A DNA stretch of 7,575 bases from NCBI GenBank assembly GCA_022842255.1, contig JALHPW010000227.1, positions 1 to 7,575 on the forward strand. Direction: 5' to 3'. This DNA comes from Saprospiraceae bacterium (GTDB taxonomy: Bacteria > Bacteroidota > Bacteroidia > Chitinophagales > Saprospiraceae). Positions 1 to 6,373 of the stretch are shown here, piece by piece. Position 1 is the stretch's first letter; each line of letters opens with the position of its first letter. Position numbers and translations under genes: made by a program. The notes under the pieces were generated by a model. That model was not told the DNA's origin. It made no database searches and was given only the letters and a program-made list of their open reading frames with translations.

Positions 1-1
1 A

Positions 2-91
2 CATTGGGCCCAGGGCGTTTACCAAGGCTTCATTGAAAGTGAAGGGAAACGCGGCGAGTGGATTCGCGTGGTAAAAATCGACAGTCCTTGA
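2..91 (+). CDS. C-terminal fragment of an unidentified protein (5' end outside window)
   Basis: An open frame enters at the window edge and ends at a TGA at 89-91, giving 29 residues that finish in GEWIRVVKIDSP. The composition looks like real protein (Trp, Gly and charged residues, ending on a strand-like segment), and the stop falls 5 bp before the lepA stop on the other strand, which is typical tight convergent packing. I do not recognise the family from so short a piece. No terminator hairpin with a T-tract is visible between the two converging genes, so each transcript probably reads into the other. That it is coding rests on position and composition only. Confidence 0.5.
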   Translation, partial: HWAQGVYQGFIESEGKRGEWIRVVKIDSP

Positions 92-96
92 AGGGT

Positions 97-1893
97 TTAA
101 TCGTTCAACTTCAATACCTTCAAAAACGCTTCCTGCGGCACTTCGACATCACCGAATTGCTTCATGCGCTTTTTGCCCTCTTTTTGCTTTTCCAAGAGCT
201 TGCGTTTACGCGAAATGTCGCCGCCATAACACTTGGCGGTTACGTCTTTGCGAAGTGCGGAGATGGTTTCGCGGGCAATCACTTTTTGACCAATGGCAGC
301 CTGAATTGCAATCTGGAACTGTTTGCGGGGCAATAACTCCTTGAGTTTTTCGCACATCCTGCGGCCCATGTATTCTGCCTTGGAACGGTGTACGAGGGCA
401 GAGAGCGCATCTACGGGTTCGCCGTTGAGCTTGATGTCCAGCTTTACCAGGTCAGTATCGCGATAATCGAGGATATGGTAGTCAAAGGAGGCATATCCCC
501 TTGTGATGGATTTCAGCTTGTCGTAAAAATCAAACACGATTTCGGCCAACGGCAGGTGGAAAATGATTTCCAGGCGGGTTGGCGTCAGGTAGTGCTGTTT
601 GATAAGGATGCCGCGTTTTTCGAGGCAAAGCGTCATGATATTGCCGATATACTCGGGCTTGGTGATTACCTGCGCGTAGATGTACGGCTCCTGCACACTC
701 TGCAAGTGGTTGGGCTCCGGAAGTTCGGTAGGCTGGTGGACCGTGAACTTGTTGCCCTTCATATCGGTGGCATGGTAGGGCACGTTGGGCACCGTGGTAA
801 TGATGTCCTGGTCGAACTCGCGGTAAAGCCGCTCTTGCACGATTTCAAGGTGCAACATACCCAAGAAGCCGCACCTGAATCCAAAGCCTAGCGCGGTGGA
901 GGTCTCAGGCTCCCATACGAGGGAGGCGTCATTGAGCTGGAGTTTTTCCAAGGCATCGCGCAGGTCTTCAAAATCGTCGTTGTCAAGCGGGTAAACCCCG
1001 GCAAATACCATGGGTTTTACCTCTTCAAAACCTTTTACACCCTCCGTACATGGCCTGGCTACGTGGGTTATCGTGTCACCCACTTTGATTTCGCGGCTTA
1101 CCTTGATACCGGTAATTACATATCCAACATCGCCGGTGCCAATTTCAGTGGCTTCGAATTGGCCCATTCGCAGTACCCCTACTTCCTCGGCGGTGACTTC
1201 CTTGCCAGTGTTGAAAAACTTGATTTTGTCGCCCTTTTTCATCGAACCATTCATGACCCGAACGTAGGCGATGATGCCCCGGTAAGAGTTGAACACAGAG
1301 TCGAAAATCATGGTTTGCAAGGGAGCGGTTGGGTCGCCGCTAGGAGCAGGTACCCGGTCTACCACCGCAGCCAAAATTTCGGCAATGCCAATGCCCGTAC
1401 GTCCGGAAGCAGAAATAATTTCCTCGCGTTTGCAGCCGATGAGGTCAATGATTTGATCTTGCACCTCTTCCACCATGGCGCTTTCCATGTCCACCTTGTT
1501 GACGATGGGAATGATTTCCAGGTTGTGGTCGACAGCCAAGTAAAGGTTGCTAATGGTTTGAGCCTGAATGCCTTGTGAGGCATCTACCAACAAAAGCGCG
1601 CCTTCACAAGCAGCAATGGATCGGCTCACCTCATAGGAAAAGTCCACGTGGCCGGGGGTGTCGATGAGGTTGAAAATATATTCTTCGCCATTGGCCGGGT
1701 GCACGTAGCGCATCTGGATGGCGTGGCTCTTGATGGTGATGCCGCGCTCGCGCTCGAGGTCCATATTATCGAGTGCCTGATCTTGCATGTCCCGTTTGCT
1801 GATGGTGTTGGTGTATTCCAACAATCGGTCGGCTAGGGTGCTTTTCCCGTGGTCAATGTGCGCTATGATGCAAAAATTGCGAATATTCTTCAT
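97..1893 (-). CDS. lepA: Elongation factor 4 (LepA), ribosomal back-translocase GTPase
   Basis: This 598-residue protein has the usual length for LepA/EF-4, a translational GTPase reported to act on stalled or mistranslocated ribosomes and in 30S biogenesis. The GTPase motifs are intact: P-loop AHIDHGKST at 11-19, switch I RERGITIKS at 48-56, DTPGH at 78-82 with the presumed catalytic His82, NKVD at 132-135, and a G5-like SASGR at 161-165. EF-G-like domains II, III and V follow. The LepA-specific C-terminal domain is complete, with CYGGDISRKRKLLEKQKEG and a KRMKQFGDVEVPQEAFL-type ending that closely matches other bacterial LepA proteins. The ATG at 1893 gives the canonical MKNIRNFCIIAHIDHG start. 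No Shine-Dalgarno is evident, as is common in Bacteroidota. A TACCTTTG box about 105 bp upstream is a likely promoter. The leader between them contains an inverted repeat. Confidence 0.98.
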   Translation of the reverse strand: MKNIRNFCIIAHIDHGKSTLADRLLEYTNTISKRDMQDQALDNMDLERERGITIKSHAIQMRYVHPANGEEYIFNLIDTPGHVDFSYEVSRSIAACEGALLLVDASQGIQAQTISNLYLAVDHNLEIIPIVNKVDMESAMVEEVQDQIIDLIGCKREEIISASGRTGIGIAEILAAVVDRVPAPSGDPTAPLQTMIFDSVFNSYRGIIAYVRVMNGSMKKGDKIKFFNTGKEVTAEEVGVLRMGQFEATEIGTGDVGYVITGIKVSREIKVGDTITHVARPCTEGVKGFEEVKPMVFAGVYPLDNDDFEDLRDALEKLQLNDASLVWEPETSTALGFGFRCGFLGMLHLEIVQERLYREFDQDIITTVPNVPYHATDMKGNKFTVHQPTELPEPNHLQSVQEPYIYAQVITKPEYIGNIMTLCLEKRGILIKQHYLTPTRLEIIFHLPLAEIVFDFYDKLKSITRGYASFDYHILDYRDTDLVKLDIKLNGEPVDALSALVHRSKAEYMGRRMCEKLKELLPRKQFQIAIQAAIGQKVIARETISALRKDVTAKCYGGDISRKRKLLEKQKEGKKRMKQFGDVEVPQEAFLKVLKLND

Positions 1894-1899
1894 GGAATA

Positions 1900-1986
1900 A
1901 TGAAGTGAGAGGGTGATGAAGCGATGGGGTGATTACAGTGGGACACAGATAAATCACTTTATCGCGCCAACTGTTCATCACTTCAT
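1900..1986. repeat. Imperfect inverted repeat in the lepA leader
   Basis: Arms 1900-1934 and 1952-1986 are inverted relative to each other and align without gaps over 35 bp, with about 23 matches; the spacer is 17 bp. The outer 9 bp (ATGAAGTGA) and inner blocks GCGAT and TGATT match exactly. GATGAAG-like words spaced 7-8 bp apart recur within and between the arms, so this looks like a decayed relative of the 7-bp-unit hairpins elsewhere in the window. It lies between the proposed lepA promoter (1998-2005) and the lepA ATG, so it would be transcribed into the 5' leader and could fold there. No coding potential is apparent. Confidence 0.6.
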
Positions 1987-1997
1987 CAAAACGGGCG

Positions 1998-2005
1998 CAA
2001 AGGTA
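1998..2005 (-). promoter_or_regulatory. Candidate Bacteroidota -7 box for lepA
   Basis: Read on the minus strand this is TACCTTTG followed by C, an exact fit to the Bacteroidota housekeeping -7 consensus TAnnTTTG. It sits about 105 bp upstream of the lepA ATG. I found no good TTTG at the expected 19-21 bp spacing for a -33 element, so the call rests on the -7 box and its position. The identical octamer occurs immediately upstream of the formimidoyltransferase gene. Confidence 0.5.
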
Positions 2006-2077
2006 CGCTAATTTGCGTTTTTGAAGGGAGTTTTGTCAATGTTTGAAAAGAATTTGACAGCCCTTCCTAATCCTGAG

Positions 2078-2147
2078 CTTCCGAAAGTTACTTGTACCCA
2101 CCGGGTGACTGCCAGTCACCCGGTGGGTACAAGTAACTTTCGGGAAG
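2078..2147. repeat. Near-perfect long hairpin (30-bp stem, 3-nt loop)
   Basis: Positions 2081-2110 are the exact reverse complement of 2114-2143, with only GCC (2111-2113) between them. Past a single extra G at 2144 the pairing continues for 3 bp (2078-2080 with 2145-2147). The element starts 17 bp beyond the stop of the minus-strand beta-barrel gene (2164) and lies upstream of lepA. No T-tract follows on either strand, so it is not a canonical intrinsic terminator. It could stabilise the 3' end of the upstream mRNA, act as a rho-independent-like stop by stem strength alone, or be a REP/MITE-like mobile palindrome. Perfect arms suggest recent origin, maintenance by selection, or gene conversion. 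Confidence 0.9.
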
Positions 2148-2163
2148 TTGGAGTGCCTACCAA

Positions 2164-2928
2164 TCAAAAAACATAGTTCACGCTCAAATTGAAGCGATAC
2201 CCTGGCAAAACAGCTCCAGGTGTGTGTACTTTGATTTGGTCGCCGTCAATGGCCGCAGCCAGTTTATGTCCAATGAGTGGGATGTCCTCCACAGCTGCCT
2301 GCACCTCTTCGCGGAACTGGGCTACGTCGTTAGCAGGGTCGTTGGTGGAGTAGGTAAGGGTGCCGCGCATCCATTTAAAGTCAAGCCCCACAATGGTTGC
2401 GTCCATAGTAACATGGTCGCCAAGCCGGAACTGAACGCCCATGGCGCCGCCCAGGCCAACCCCGTTTATGGCGCCTTTAAAGGTCGTAGCGTACTGATTT
2501 TCATCGTTTTGGGTGGTTCGGGCCAGTGAAAAATGGTTATAGCGGGCATAAGGGGCAAGGTAAAACCCACGAGGCGCACGACTGCCCAAGTAAAACCTGT
2601 TTTCAAGCGTAGCACCAAAAGAGGTATAGCGGTTTTTGACCGTTTTGCCTTCGCCGGTTAGTTCAAAATTATTCTCCAGCAGGTTGGGCATTTTGGTCGG
2701 ACGAGGAATGCCTACCAGCAACGAAAGGGACTTGTTGGGGGCGTAGGCCCATTCTCCGCGGACATTCACTTTGCCACTTGGCAACAGTACGCTGAAGGGG
2801 GCGAGGCCGACACTCCAGGTCTGTTCTGGTTCGCCGTCAGACCAGCGGTTGCGGTTGTTTTGGGCAAAAATTTGAGTGGTGGCAAAAGCGCAAAGCGCAA
2901 GGGTGAGCAGGATTGGCTGGATTTTCAT
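2164..2928 (-). CDS. Predicted exported outer-membrane beta-barrel protein (DUF3575-like)
   Basis: This 254-residue protein starts with a Sec signal peptide: Lys2, a hydrophobic stretch at 5-20, and probable cleavage at IFA|QNN (after residue 22). The mature part is rich in alternating hydrophobic/polar strands with Gly and aromatic residues, for example GFYLAPYARYNHF (121-133) and GVGLGGAMGVQFRLG followed by DHVTMDATIVGLDFKW (157-186). It ends in NLSVNYVF, whose terminal Phe fits the beta-signal read by the BAM machinery. This resembles the DUF3575-type small barrels common in Bacteroidota, but the family name is an inference and no function is known. The ATG at 2928 is chosen because it puts the signal peptide at the N-terminus; an in-frame TTG at 2949 would add seven residues. 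It lies 83 bp after the TPR gene and could be co-transcribed with it. A long hairpin follows its stop. Confidence 0.8.
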   Translation of the reverse strand: MKIQPILLTLALCAFATTQIFAQNNRNRWSDGEPEQTWSVGLAPFSVLLPSGKVNVRGEWAYAPNKSLSLLVGIPRPTKMPNLLENNFELTGEGKTVKNRYTSFGATLENRFYLGSRAPRGFYLAPYARYNHFSLARTTQNDENQYATTFKGAINGVGLGGAMGVQFRLGDHVTMDATIVGLDFKWMRGTLTYSTNDPANDVAQFREEVQAAVEDIPLIGHKLAAAIDGDQIKVHTPGAVLPGYRFNLSVNYVF

Positions 2929-3011
2929 GAAGAGAAATTTTTCAGCCAAAACGAAAGGGGGGTGTTAGGGATTGGTGAAGGCGCGTTAAGGGGGACATAA
3001 AGTCGAGCGGC

Positions 3012-3782
3012 TTATTGACGGCCCATCGCCTCCACATCCCAGGGCTCCATTTTGATGCCGAATTGCCCGGCACGCTCGAAATCTTGTTGAGCGGCGGCTT
3101 TATCCCCTGAATTGGCATAAGCACGGGCGCGTTCAAGATAGGCGATGCCAAGATTTGGGTTCATGGAGATGGCACGGTCAAGGTCTTCGATGGCTTTTTT
3201 AGGGTTATCGAGCACACGATGGAGCATCCCGCGTTCATAATAGATTTCTGCACTATTGGGGTTTAAATGGAGGTAAAGTGAAAGGTCCTCAACGGCATTT
3301 TTGTAATTTCCGAGACTTTGATAAACGAGGGGGCGGTTCAAATATCCGTTTATATTTTTTTTGTTAAAGCGAAGCCCCTCGTTTAAATCTTCAAGGGCAG
3401 CATCCATTTGACCTTGAGTGCCGTACGCCGCACCACGATTGACCAAAATTTCGGATTTAATGGTGTCGTGCACGTGAGTGCAACGGAGTCCTGTAGAATA
3501 ATCGGTTAAGGCCAATTTTAGGAGGCTGTCCATTTTGGCATTGTACTGCCCGGAAACGGCCATGTCAAAATAGGTTTTGCCTCGGCTATTGTATAATTCG
3601 GCGTTGTCCTGGGCCATTTCCAGAGTCATCCCATGGAATATAAGTGCAAGTTCATATTGTCCCAAATCCCGGGCATCCGTGGCATCAGCCCAAAAAAACC
3701 TGACTTCTTTCGGCAGTGTTTGGGCAAATGTGAGGGCCCGACAAAATATTAGGGCCCAAATGCTTATCCAAATAGCTTTCAT
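3012..3782 (-). CDS. Exported tetratricopeptide-repeat (TPR) protein
   Basis: The 256-residue protein begins with a signal-peptide-like segment (MKAIWISIWALIFCRALTFA, probable cleavage after Ala20), so it is likely periplasmic. TPR repeats follow. The clearest are four consecutive units at about 110-143, 144-177, 178-211 and 212-245, with the typical pattern of a small residue at position 8, Tyr at 11 and AxxDxxxAxxxxP ends such as AIEDLDRAISMNPN (197-210). A degenerate unit lies near 27-60. TPRs are protein-binding scaffolds; the partner here is unknown. The ATG at 3782 is preferred over an in-frame TTG at 3791. The gene begins 55 bp after the stop of the formimidoyltransferase gene and is followed by a beta-barrel gene, so a loose transcriptional unit is possible. 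No lipobox is seen at Cys14. Confidence 0.85.
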   Translation of the reverse strand: MKAIWISIWALIFCRALTFAQTLPKEVRFFWADATDARDLGQYELALIFHGMTLEMAQDNAELYNSRGKTYFDMAVSGQYNAKMDSLLKLALTDYSTGLRCTHVHDTIKSEILVNRGAAYGTQGQMDAALEDLNEGLRFNKKNINGYLNRPLVYQSLGNYKNAVEDLSLYLHLNPNSAEIYYERGMLHRVLDNPKKAIEDLDRAISMNPNLGIAYLERARAYANSGDKAAAQQDFERAGQFGIKMEPWDVEAMGRQ

Positions 3783-3837
3783 GACGAACAATCAATAATG
3801 TTGAGTAAAAGTGTACCCATTACTATCGAAACAATCC

Positions 3838-5523
3838 TCAAAGCTTACCCTCCACAATCCCCAAAATTTCCTTTTCCATCGCATCTGCAGCGTCGGCCAT
3901 TTTTTTACCCTCGGCCAATACCTGGGCAGCGAACGCCTTATCATCCAACCCAGTAGTGTTGACCTGGATATTCATGTAGGCCCCGCGTACGGCCGCCCGC
4001 GCGCACAAGGCGCCCACGCCTGCGTCCGTAACCGAGTTTGGGTTGCCGGTTTCCACCATTTGTTTGATGAGTGGCAGTGAATCGAAGGCAAGCTTCATCA
4101 CTTTGAAAGGGACTTCGATGGCTACCCGCGTACCTGCCTGGATAGCCGCTTTACGGGCGGCTTTTTCTTCGGGCGTGGTGTTGGGCATTCCGAATGCTGC
4201 CATGATGAGCTTGAAGGCATCGGTATCTTCGTCCACGGTGCGGAGCAGGGCATCTTTGATTTTTTGCCCACGTTCGGCTGCCTCCGAGAACTCTTCCCAA
4301 CGCTCGTCCCAGCCACGTTTGTGGCTGCTGAGGTTGGCCACCATGGTGGCAAGTGAAGCACCTAAAGCGCCCACATAAGCACTAATGGAGCCACCGCCTG
4401 GAGCAGGACTTTCGCTGGCTGTTTCGTCAGCAAAAGCAACTAAGTCTTTATAAATGAGCTTTTTAGCGTTTTCAGGATTTCCTTTTTCGAGGTTGTACTC
4501 GATGATTTTTTGTTGTGGGTCAAAAGGGGCAAGTTCGTCAAGCCCCATGGATTTGACCGCGATTTTGATCAATTCCGCCTCGCTGACCCCCACACTGCGC
4601 TGCTGCTTTTTCAGGAAATATTTGCCAGCTTCGAGCATGGCGTTCAGGGGAACCAGCCCCACGAGTTCAGAGCCTGTTACCCGCATCCCACGGCGGTCGG
4701 CGCTTTTGTGGCATTCCTCAAAGGCGATATGCAAAGGGGTTGCGTTGGCATCGGTGATGTTCATGGAGATTTGCGCAATGCCATATTCCTCGATGAACCA
4801 GCCAATGGCTTTTACCCCTTTTAAAATACCGGGTTCGCGGAGCGGTTCGCCGGCAGCATCTTTGAGCGGTTTGCCGGTTTTAGGGTCGTTGAGCACACGG
4901 CCTTTTTCACGTACATCGAAGGCGACGGAGTTGGCGCGGCGCACGGATGTAGTGTTCAAATTCACGTTGTAGGCAATCAAGAAATCGCGCGCACCAATGA
5001 CGGTTGCGCCACTTTTTGCATTGAATTTGGCAGGGCCGAAATCGGGTTTCCAATTAGGGTTTGCCACTTTTTCGGGCAATCCTTCGTATTCTCCTGCACG
5101 GATGGTGGCCAGGTTTTGGCGCTCTGGCGTGCTGGCAGCAGCTTCGTACAGGTAAATGGGCAAATCCAACTCACGGCCAACACGTTCGCCGAGACGGCGC
5201 GCCCACTCGGCCGTTTCTTCCATCGAAATATTGGCAATGGGAATCAACGGGCAAACATCGGTTGCGCCCATGCGCGGGTGTTCGCCCGTATGCTTGCTCA
5301 TGTCAATCACTTCACAAGCTTTTCGAATCGCTTGAAATGCGGCTTCAACCACGGCTTCTGGTTCGCCAACAAAGGTTACTACCGTGCGGTTGGTGGCTTT
5401 TCCAGGGTCTACATCCAGGAGTTTTACCCCCTCAATAGCTTCGATGGTATCCGTGATTTGTTTGATAACAGCAGGGTCGCGGCCTTCGGAGAAATTGGGC
5501 ACGCATTCGATGAGTTGTTTCAT
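3838..5523 (-). CDS. ftcD: Bifunctional glutamate formimidoyltransferase / formimidoyltetrahydrofolate cyclodeaminase
   Basis: The 561-residue protein is a fused two-enzyme polypeptide like mammalian FTCD. The N-terminal transferase moves the formimino group from N-formimino-L-glutamate to tetrahydrofolate, releasing glutamate. The C-terminal cyclodeaminase then forms 5,10-methenyl-THF and ammonia, closing histidine degradation. Transferase hallmarks are IECVPNFSEGR (5-15), DVDPGKATNRTV (37-48) and HTGEHPRMGATDVCP, with His82 at the position of the mammalian catalytic His. The middle domain spans roughly 180-330. The cyclodeaminase shows PAPGGGS (373-379) and the acidic VDEDTDAF (430-437). 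The start is set at the ATG at 5523, which yields the family-typical MKQLIECVPNFSEG. An open frame runs 68 codons further upstream, but it translates the 7-bp repeat element and is not genuine. A TACCTTTG box ends 4 bp before the ATG, implying a leaderless or very short-leader mRNA. No other hut gene is visible. Confidence 0.96.
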   Translation of the reverse strand: MKQLIECVPNFSEGRDPAVIKQITDTIEAIEGVKLLDVDPGKATNRTVVTFVGEPEAVVEAAFQAIRKACEVIDMSKHTGEHPRMGATDVCPLIPIANISMEETAEWARRLGERVGRELDLPIYLYEAAASTPERQNLATIRAGEYEGLPEKVANPNWKPDFGPAKFNAKSGATVIGARDFLIAYNVNLNTTSVRRANSVAFDVREKGRVLNDPKTGKPLKDAAGEPLREPGILKGVKAIGWFIEEYGIAQISMNITDANATPLHIAFEECHKSADRRGMRVTGSELVGLVPLNAMLEAGKYFLKKQQRSVGVSEAELIKIAVKSMGLDELAPFDPQQKIIEYNLEKGNPENAKKLIYKDLVAFADETASESPAPGGGSISAYVGALGASLATMVANLSSHKRGWDERWEEFSEAAERGQKIKDALLRTVDEDTDAFKLIMAAFGMPNTTPEEKAARKAAIQAGTRVAIEVPFKVMKLAFDSLPLIKQMVETGNPNSVTDAGVGALCARAAVRGAYMNIQVNTTGLDDKAFAAQVLAEGKKMADAADAMEKEILGIVEGKL

Positions 5524-5527
5524 GCGG

Positions 5528-5535
5528 CAAAGGTA
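5528..5535 (-). promoter_or_regulatory. Candidate -7 box abutting the ftcD start codon
   Basis: On the minus strand this reads TACCTTTG followed by C, an exact match to the Bacteroidota -7 consensus TAnnTTTG. Only 4 bp (5524-5527) separate it from the ATG at 5523, so transcription would begin at or within a few bases of the start codon. A TTCG at 5557-5560, one base off the -33 TTTG, lies 21 bp upstream and falls inside the 7-bp repeat element. That element may therefore supply part of the promoter. Confidence 0.5.
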
Positions 5536-5541
5536 CAAATT

Positions 5542-5692
5542 CCGAAATACGAGGTACGAAGTACGAATTACGAGGTGCGAATTACGAATTACGAGGTGCG
5601 AAGTACGATTTTCTCGCTCCCTTTGCATTTCAAGCTGGTGCCAAAATTCGTACTTCGCACCTCGTAATTCGTACCTCGTACTTCGTAATTCC
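5542..5692. repeat. Hairpin element with arms of 7-bp tandem units (RCGARKT family)
   Basis: The left arm holds ten consecutive heptamers from 5542 to 5611 (variants of ACGAGGT, ACGAAGT, ACGAATT and GCGAAGT; the first and last are degenerate). The right arm, about 5647-5692, carries six or so of the same units in inverted orientation. The longest exact inverted match is 26 bp (5583-5608 with 5648-5673), around a 39-bp unrelated core (5609-5647). The element fills the gap between two minus-strand genes: its right end touches the TAA of the four-helix membrane protein (5693-5695), and its left end lies a few bases from the ftcD promoter box. Units vary only at fixed positions, chiefly 1, 5 and 6. 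Because 7 is not a multiple of 3, three units read as 7 codons (YEVRSTN-like), and several frames stay open on both strands. Confidence 0.92.
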
Positions 5693-6115
5693 TTACCCTT
5701 TTTTACCATATCCCAGCACCCAACCAATCACACCACCGGCCAGTACACCTTGTACTGCATTGATAATTGGGTCTACCAGTGTGGCTGTCATGGTGGAAAC
5801 ATTCAAGCTTGCGTAGGAGAAAAAATCAGCGCCCAAGGCGACCAGGACCATGACCCAGGCCCCGGCGATGGCACCACTTTTAAACGTTGAAATGCTAGCC
5901 CAACGACTGTAAATCATGGCCAAAAGCAGAGACCAGGCCACACAGCCAACAAAAGTTGCCCATAAAATCATGGAATCGCCGCGCATGACGCTTGCAGCGC
6001 CTTCTACCGTATTGGCCTCAAAAAAGCTTTTGAAAACCATGCCATAAAGTACCCACCCAGAGAGGAAGGTGACAACAGCGCCAGCCAGTGTGGCAAGTAA
6101 AACTTTGGTGTTCAT
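5693..6115 (-). CDS. Small four-helix inner-membrane protein of unknown function
   Basis: The 140-residue protein has four predicted transmembrane segments at about 5-27, 49-70, 80-102 and 114-136, separated by short loops, with a basic GKKG tail. The first helix ends in GWVLYGMVFKSFF, which recalls the GxLWY-type start of DUF1761-like small membrane proteins; that relationship is only a resemblance and I do not assign a function. Helices three and four are rich in Gly and Ala, which favours tight helix packing. The ATG at 6115 is the only start that includes the whole first helix. No Shine-Dalgarno is seen upstream. The TAA is immediately followed by the 7-bp-unit hairpin element, so the 3' end of this mRNA would carry that structure. 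It is transcribed divergently from the exported protein at 6374. Confidence 0.8.
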   Translation of the reverse strand: MNTKVLLATLAGAVVTFLSGWVLYGMVFKSFFEANTVEGAASVMRGDSMILWATFVGCVAWSLLLAMIYSRWASISTFKSGAIAGAWVMVLVALGADFFSYASLNVSTMTATLVDPIINAVQGVLAGGVIGWVLGYGKKG

Positions 6116-6186
6116 AACGTTTTGTAATAGATGAAAAAATGGTGAAAAGTGTAGGTCTTTTCAGGTTTTTTTAAGAAACGTTTTGG

Positions 6187-6217
6187 TTTGTGATTAAAAA
6201 ATAGAACAATAATTGGG
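6187..6217 (+). promoter_or_regulatory. Weak candidate promoter for the plus-strand gene at 6374
   Basis: TTTG (6187-6190) is followed after 19 bp by TAATTGGG (6210-6217), which has the right geometry for a Bacteroidota -33/-7 pair but two mismatches to TAnnTTTG in the -7 box. It would give a leader of about 150 nt before the ATG at 6374. The divergent candidate box begins immediately after it. This is suggestive only. Confidence 0.25.
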
Positions 6218-6225
6218 CAAATGTA
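6218..6225 (-). promoter_or_regulatory. Candidate -7 box for the four-helix membrane protein gene
   Basis: On the minus strand this reads TACATTTG, an exact fit to TAnnTTTG, about 100 bp upstream of the ATG at 6115. No TTTG is found 19-21 bp further upstream. The intergenic stretch 6116-6373 is AT-rich near this point and otherwise holds only a short 6-bp palindrome (6291-6304). I see no gene or RNA in it. Confidence 0.35.
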
Positions 6226-6373
6226 TGAATGGCGGTTTTGTTTTCTGTTTTTTATTCGATGGTTGTTTGCTGCCCAAGGCGGGCTCACGGGAGATTCAAA
6301 TCTCATAGGCAGCGAAATGAATGCAACATGGTATCTTGGCCGCCGAAATTCACACGAAAAATTGACAGATTTC

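Noticed and set aside
388..1836. Several plus-strand open frames of 62-171 codons antisense to lepA
   Set aside because: They are complements of a strongly conserved LepA reading frame, and their translations show no recognisable motif.
2078..2147. Canonical intrinsic terminator
   Set aside because: The stem is unusually long and no T-tract follows on either strand, so it is listed as a repeat instead.
4043..5667. Plus-strand open frames of 104-183 codons opposite ftcD
   Set aside because: They lie antisense to a clear FTCD homologue, and some run on into the heptad repeats, which are open in any frame.
5542..5692. CRISPR array
   Set aside because: The repeats are 7-bp contiguous units without spacers, arranged as inverted arms; no cas genes are present.
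5524..5727. N-terminal extension of FtcD by 68 residues
   Set aside because: It is encoded by the repeat array and the end of the upstream gene. The family-typical N-terminus begins at 5523, and a promoter box lies just before it.
6260..6320. tRNA-like 3' half around GGAGATTCAAATCTC
   Set aside because: The T-loop-like TTCAAAT is not flanked by a proper 5-bp stem, and no acceptor or anticodon arms can be built.
6221..6373. 51-codon upstream extension or separate leader peptide for the exported protein
   Set aside because: The in-frame segment would place the signal peptide internally. It contains ordinary intergenic sequence and overlaps the candidate divergent promoter.
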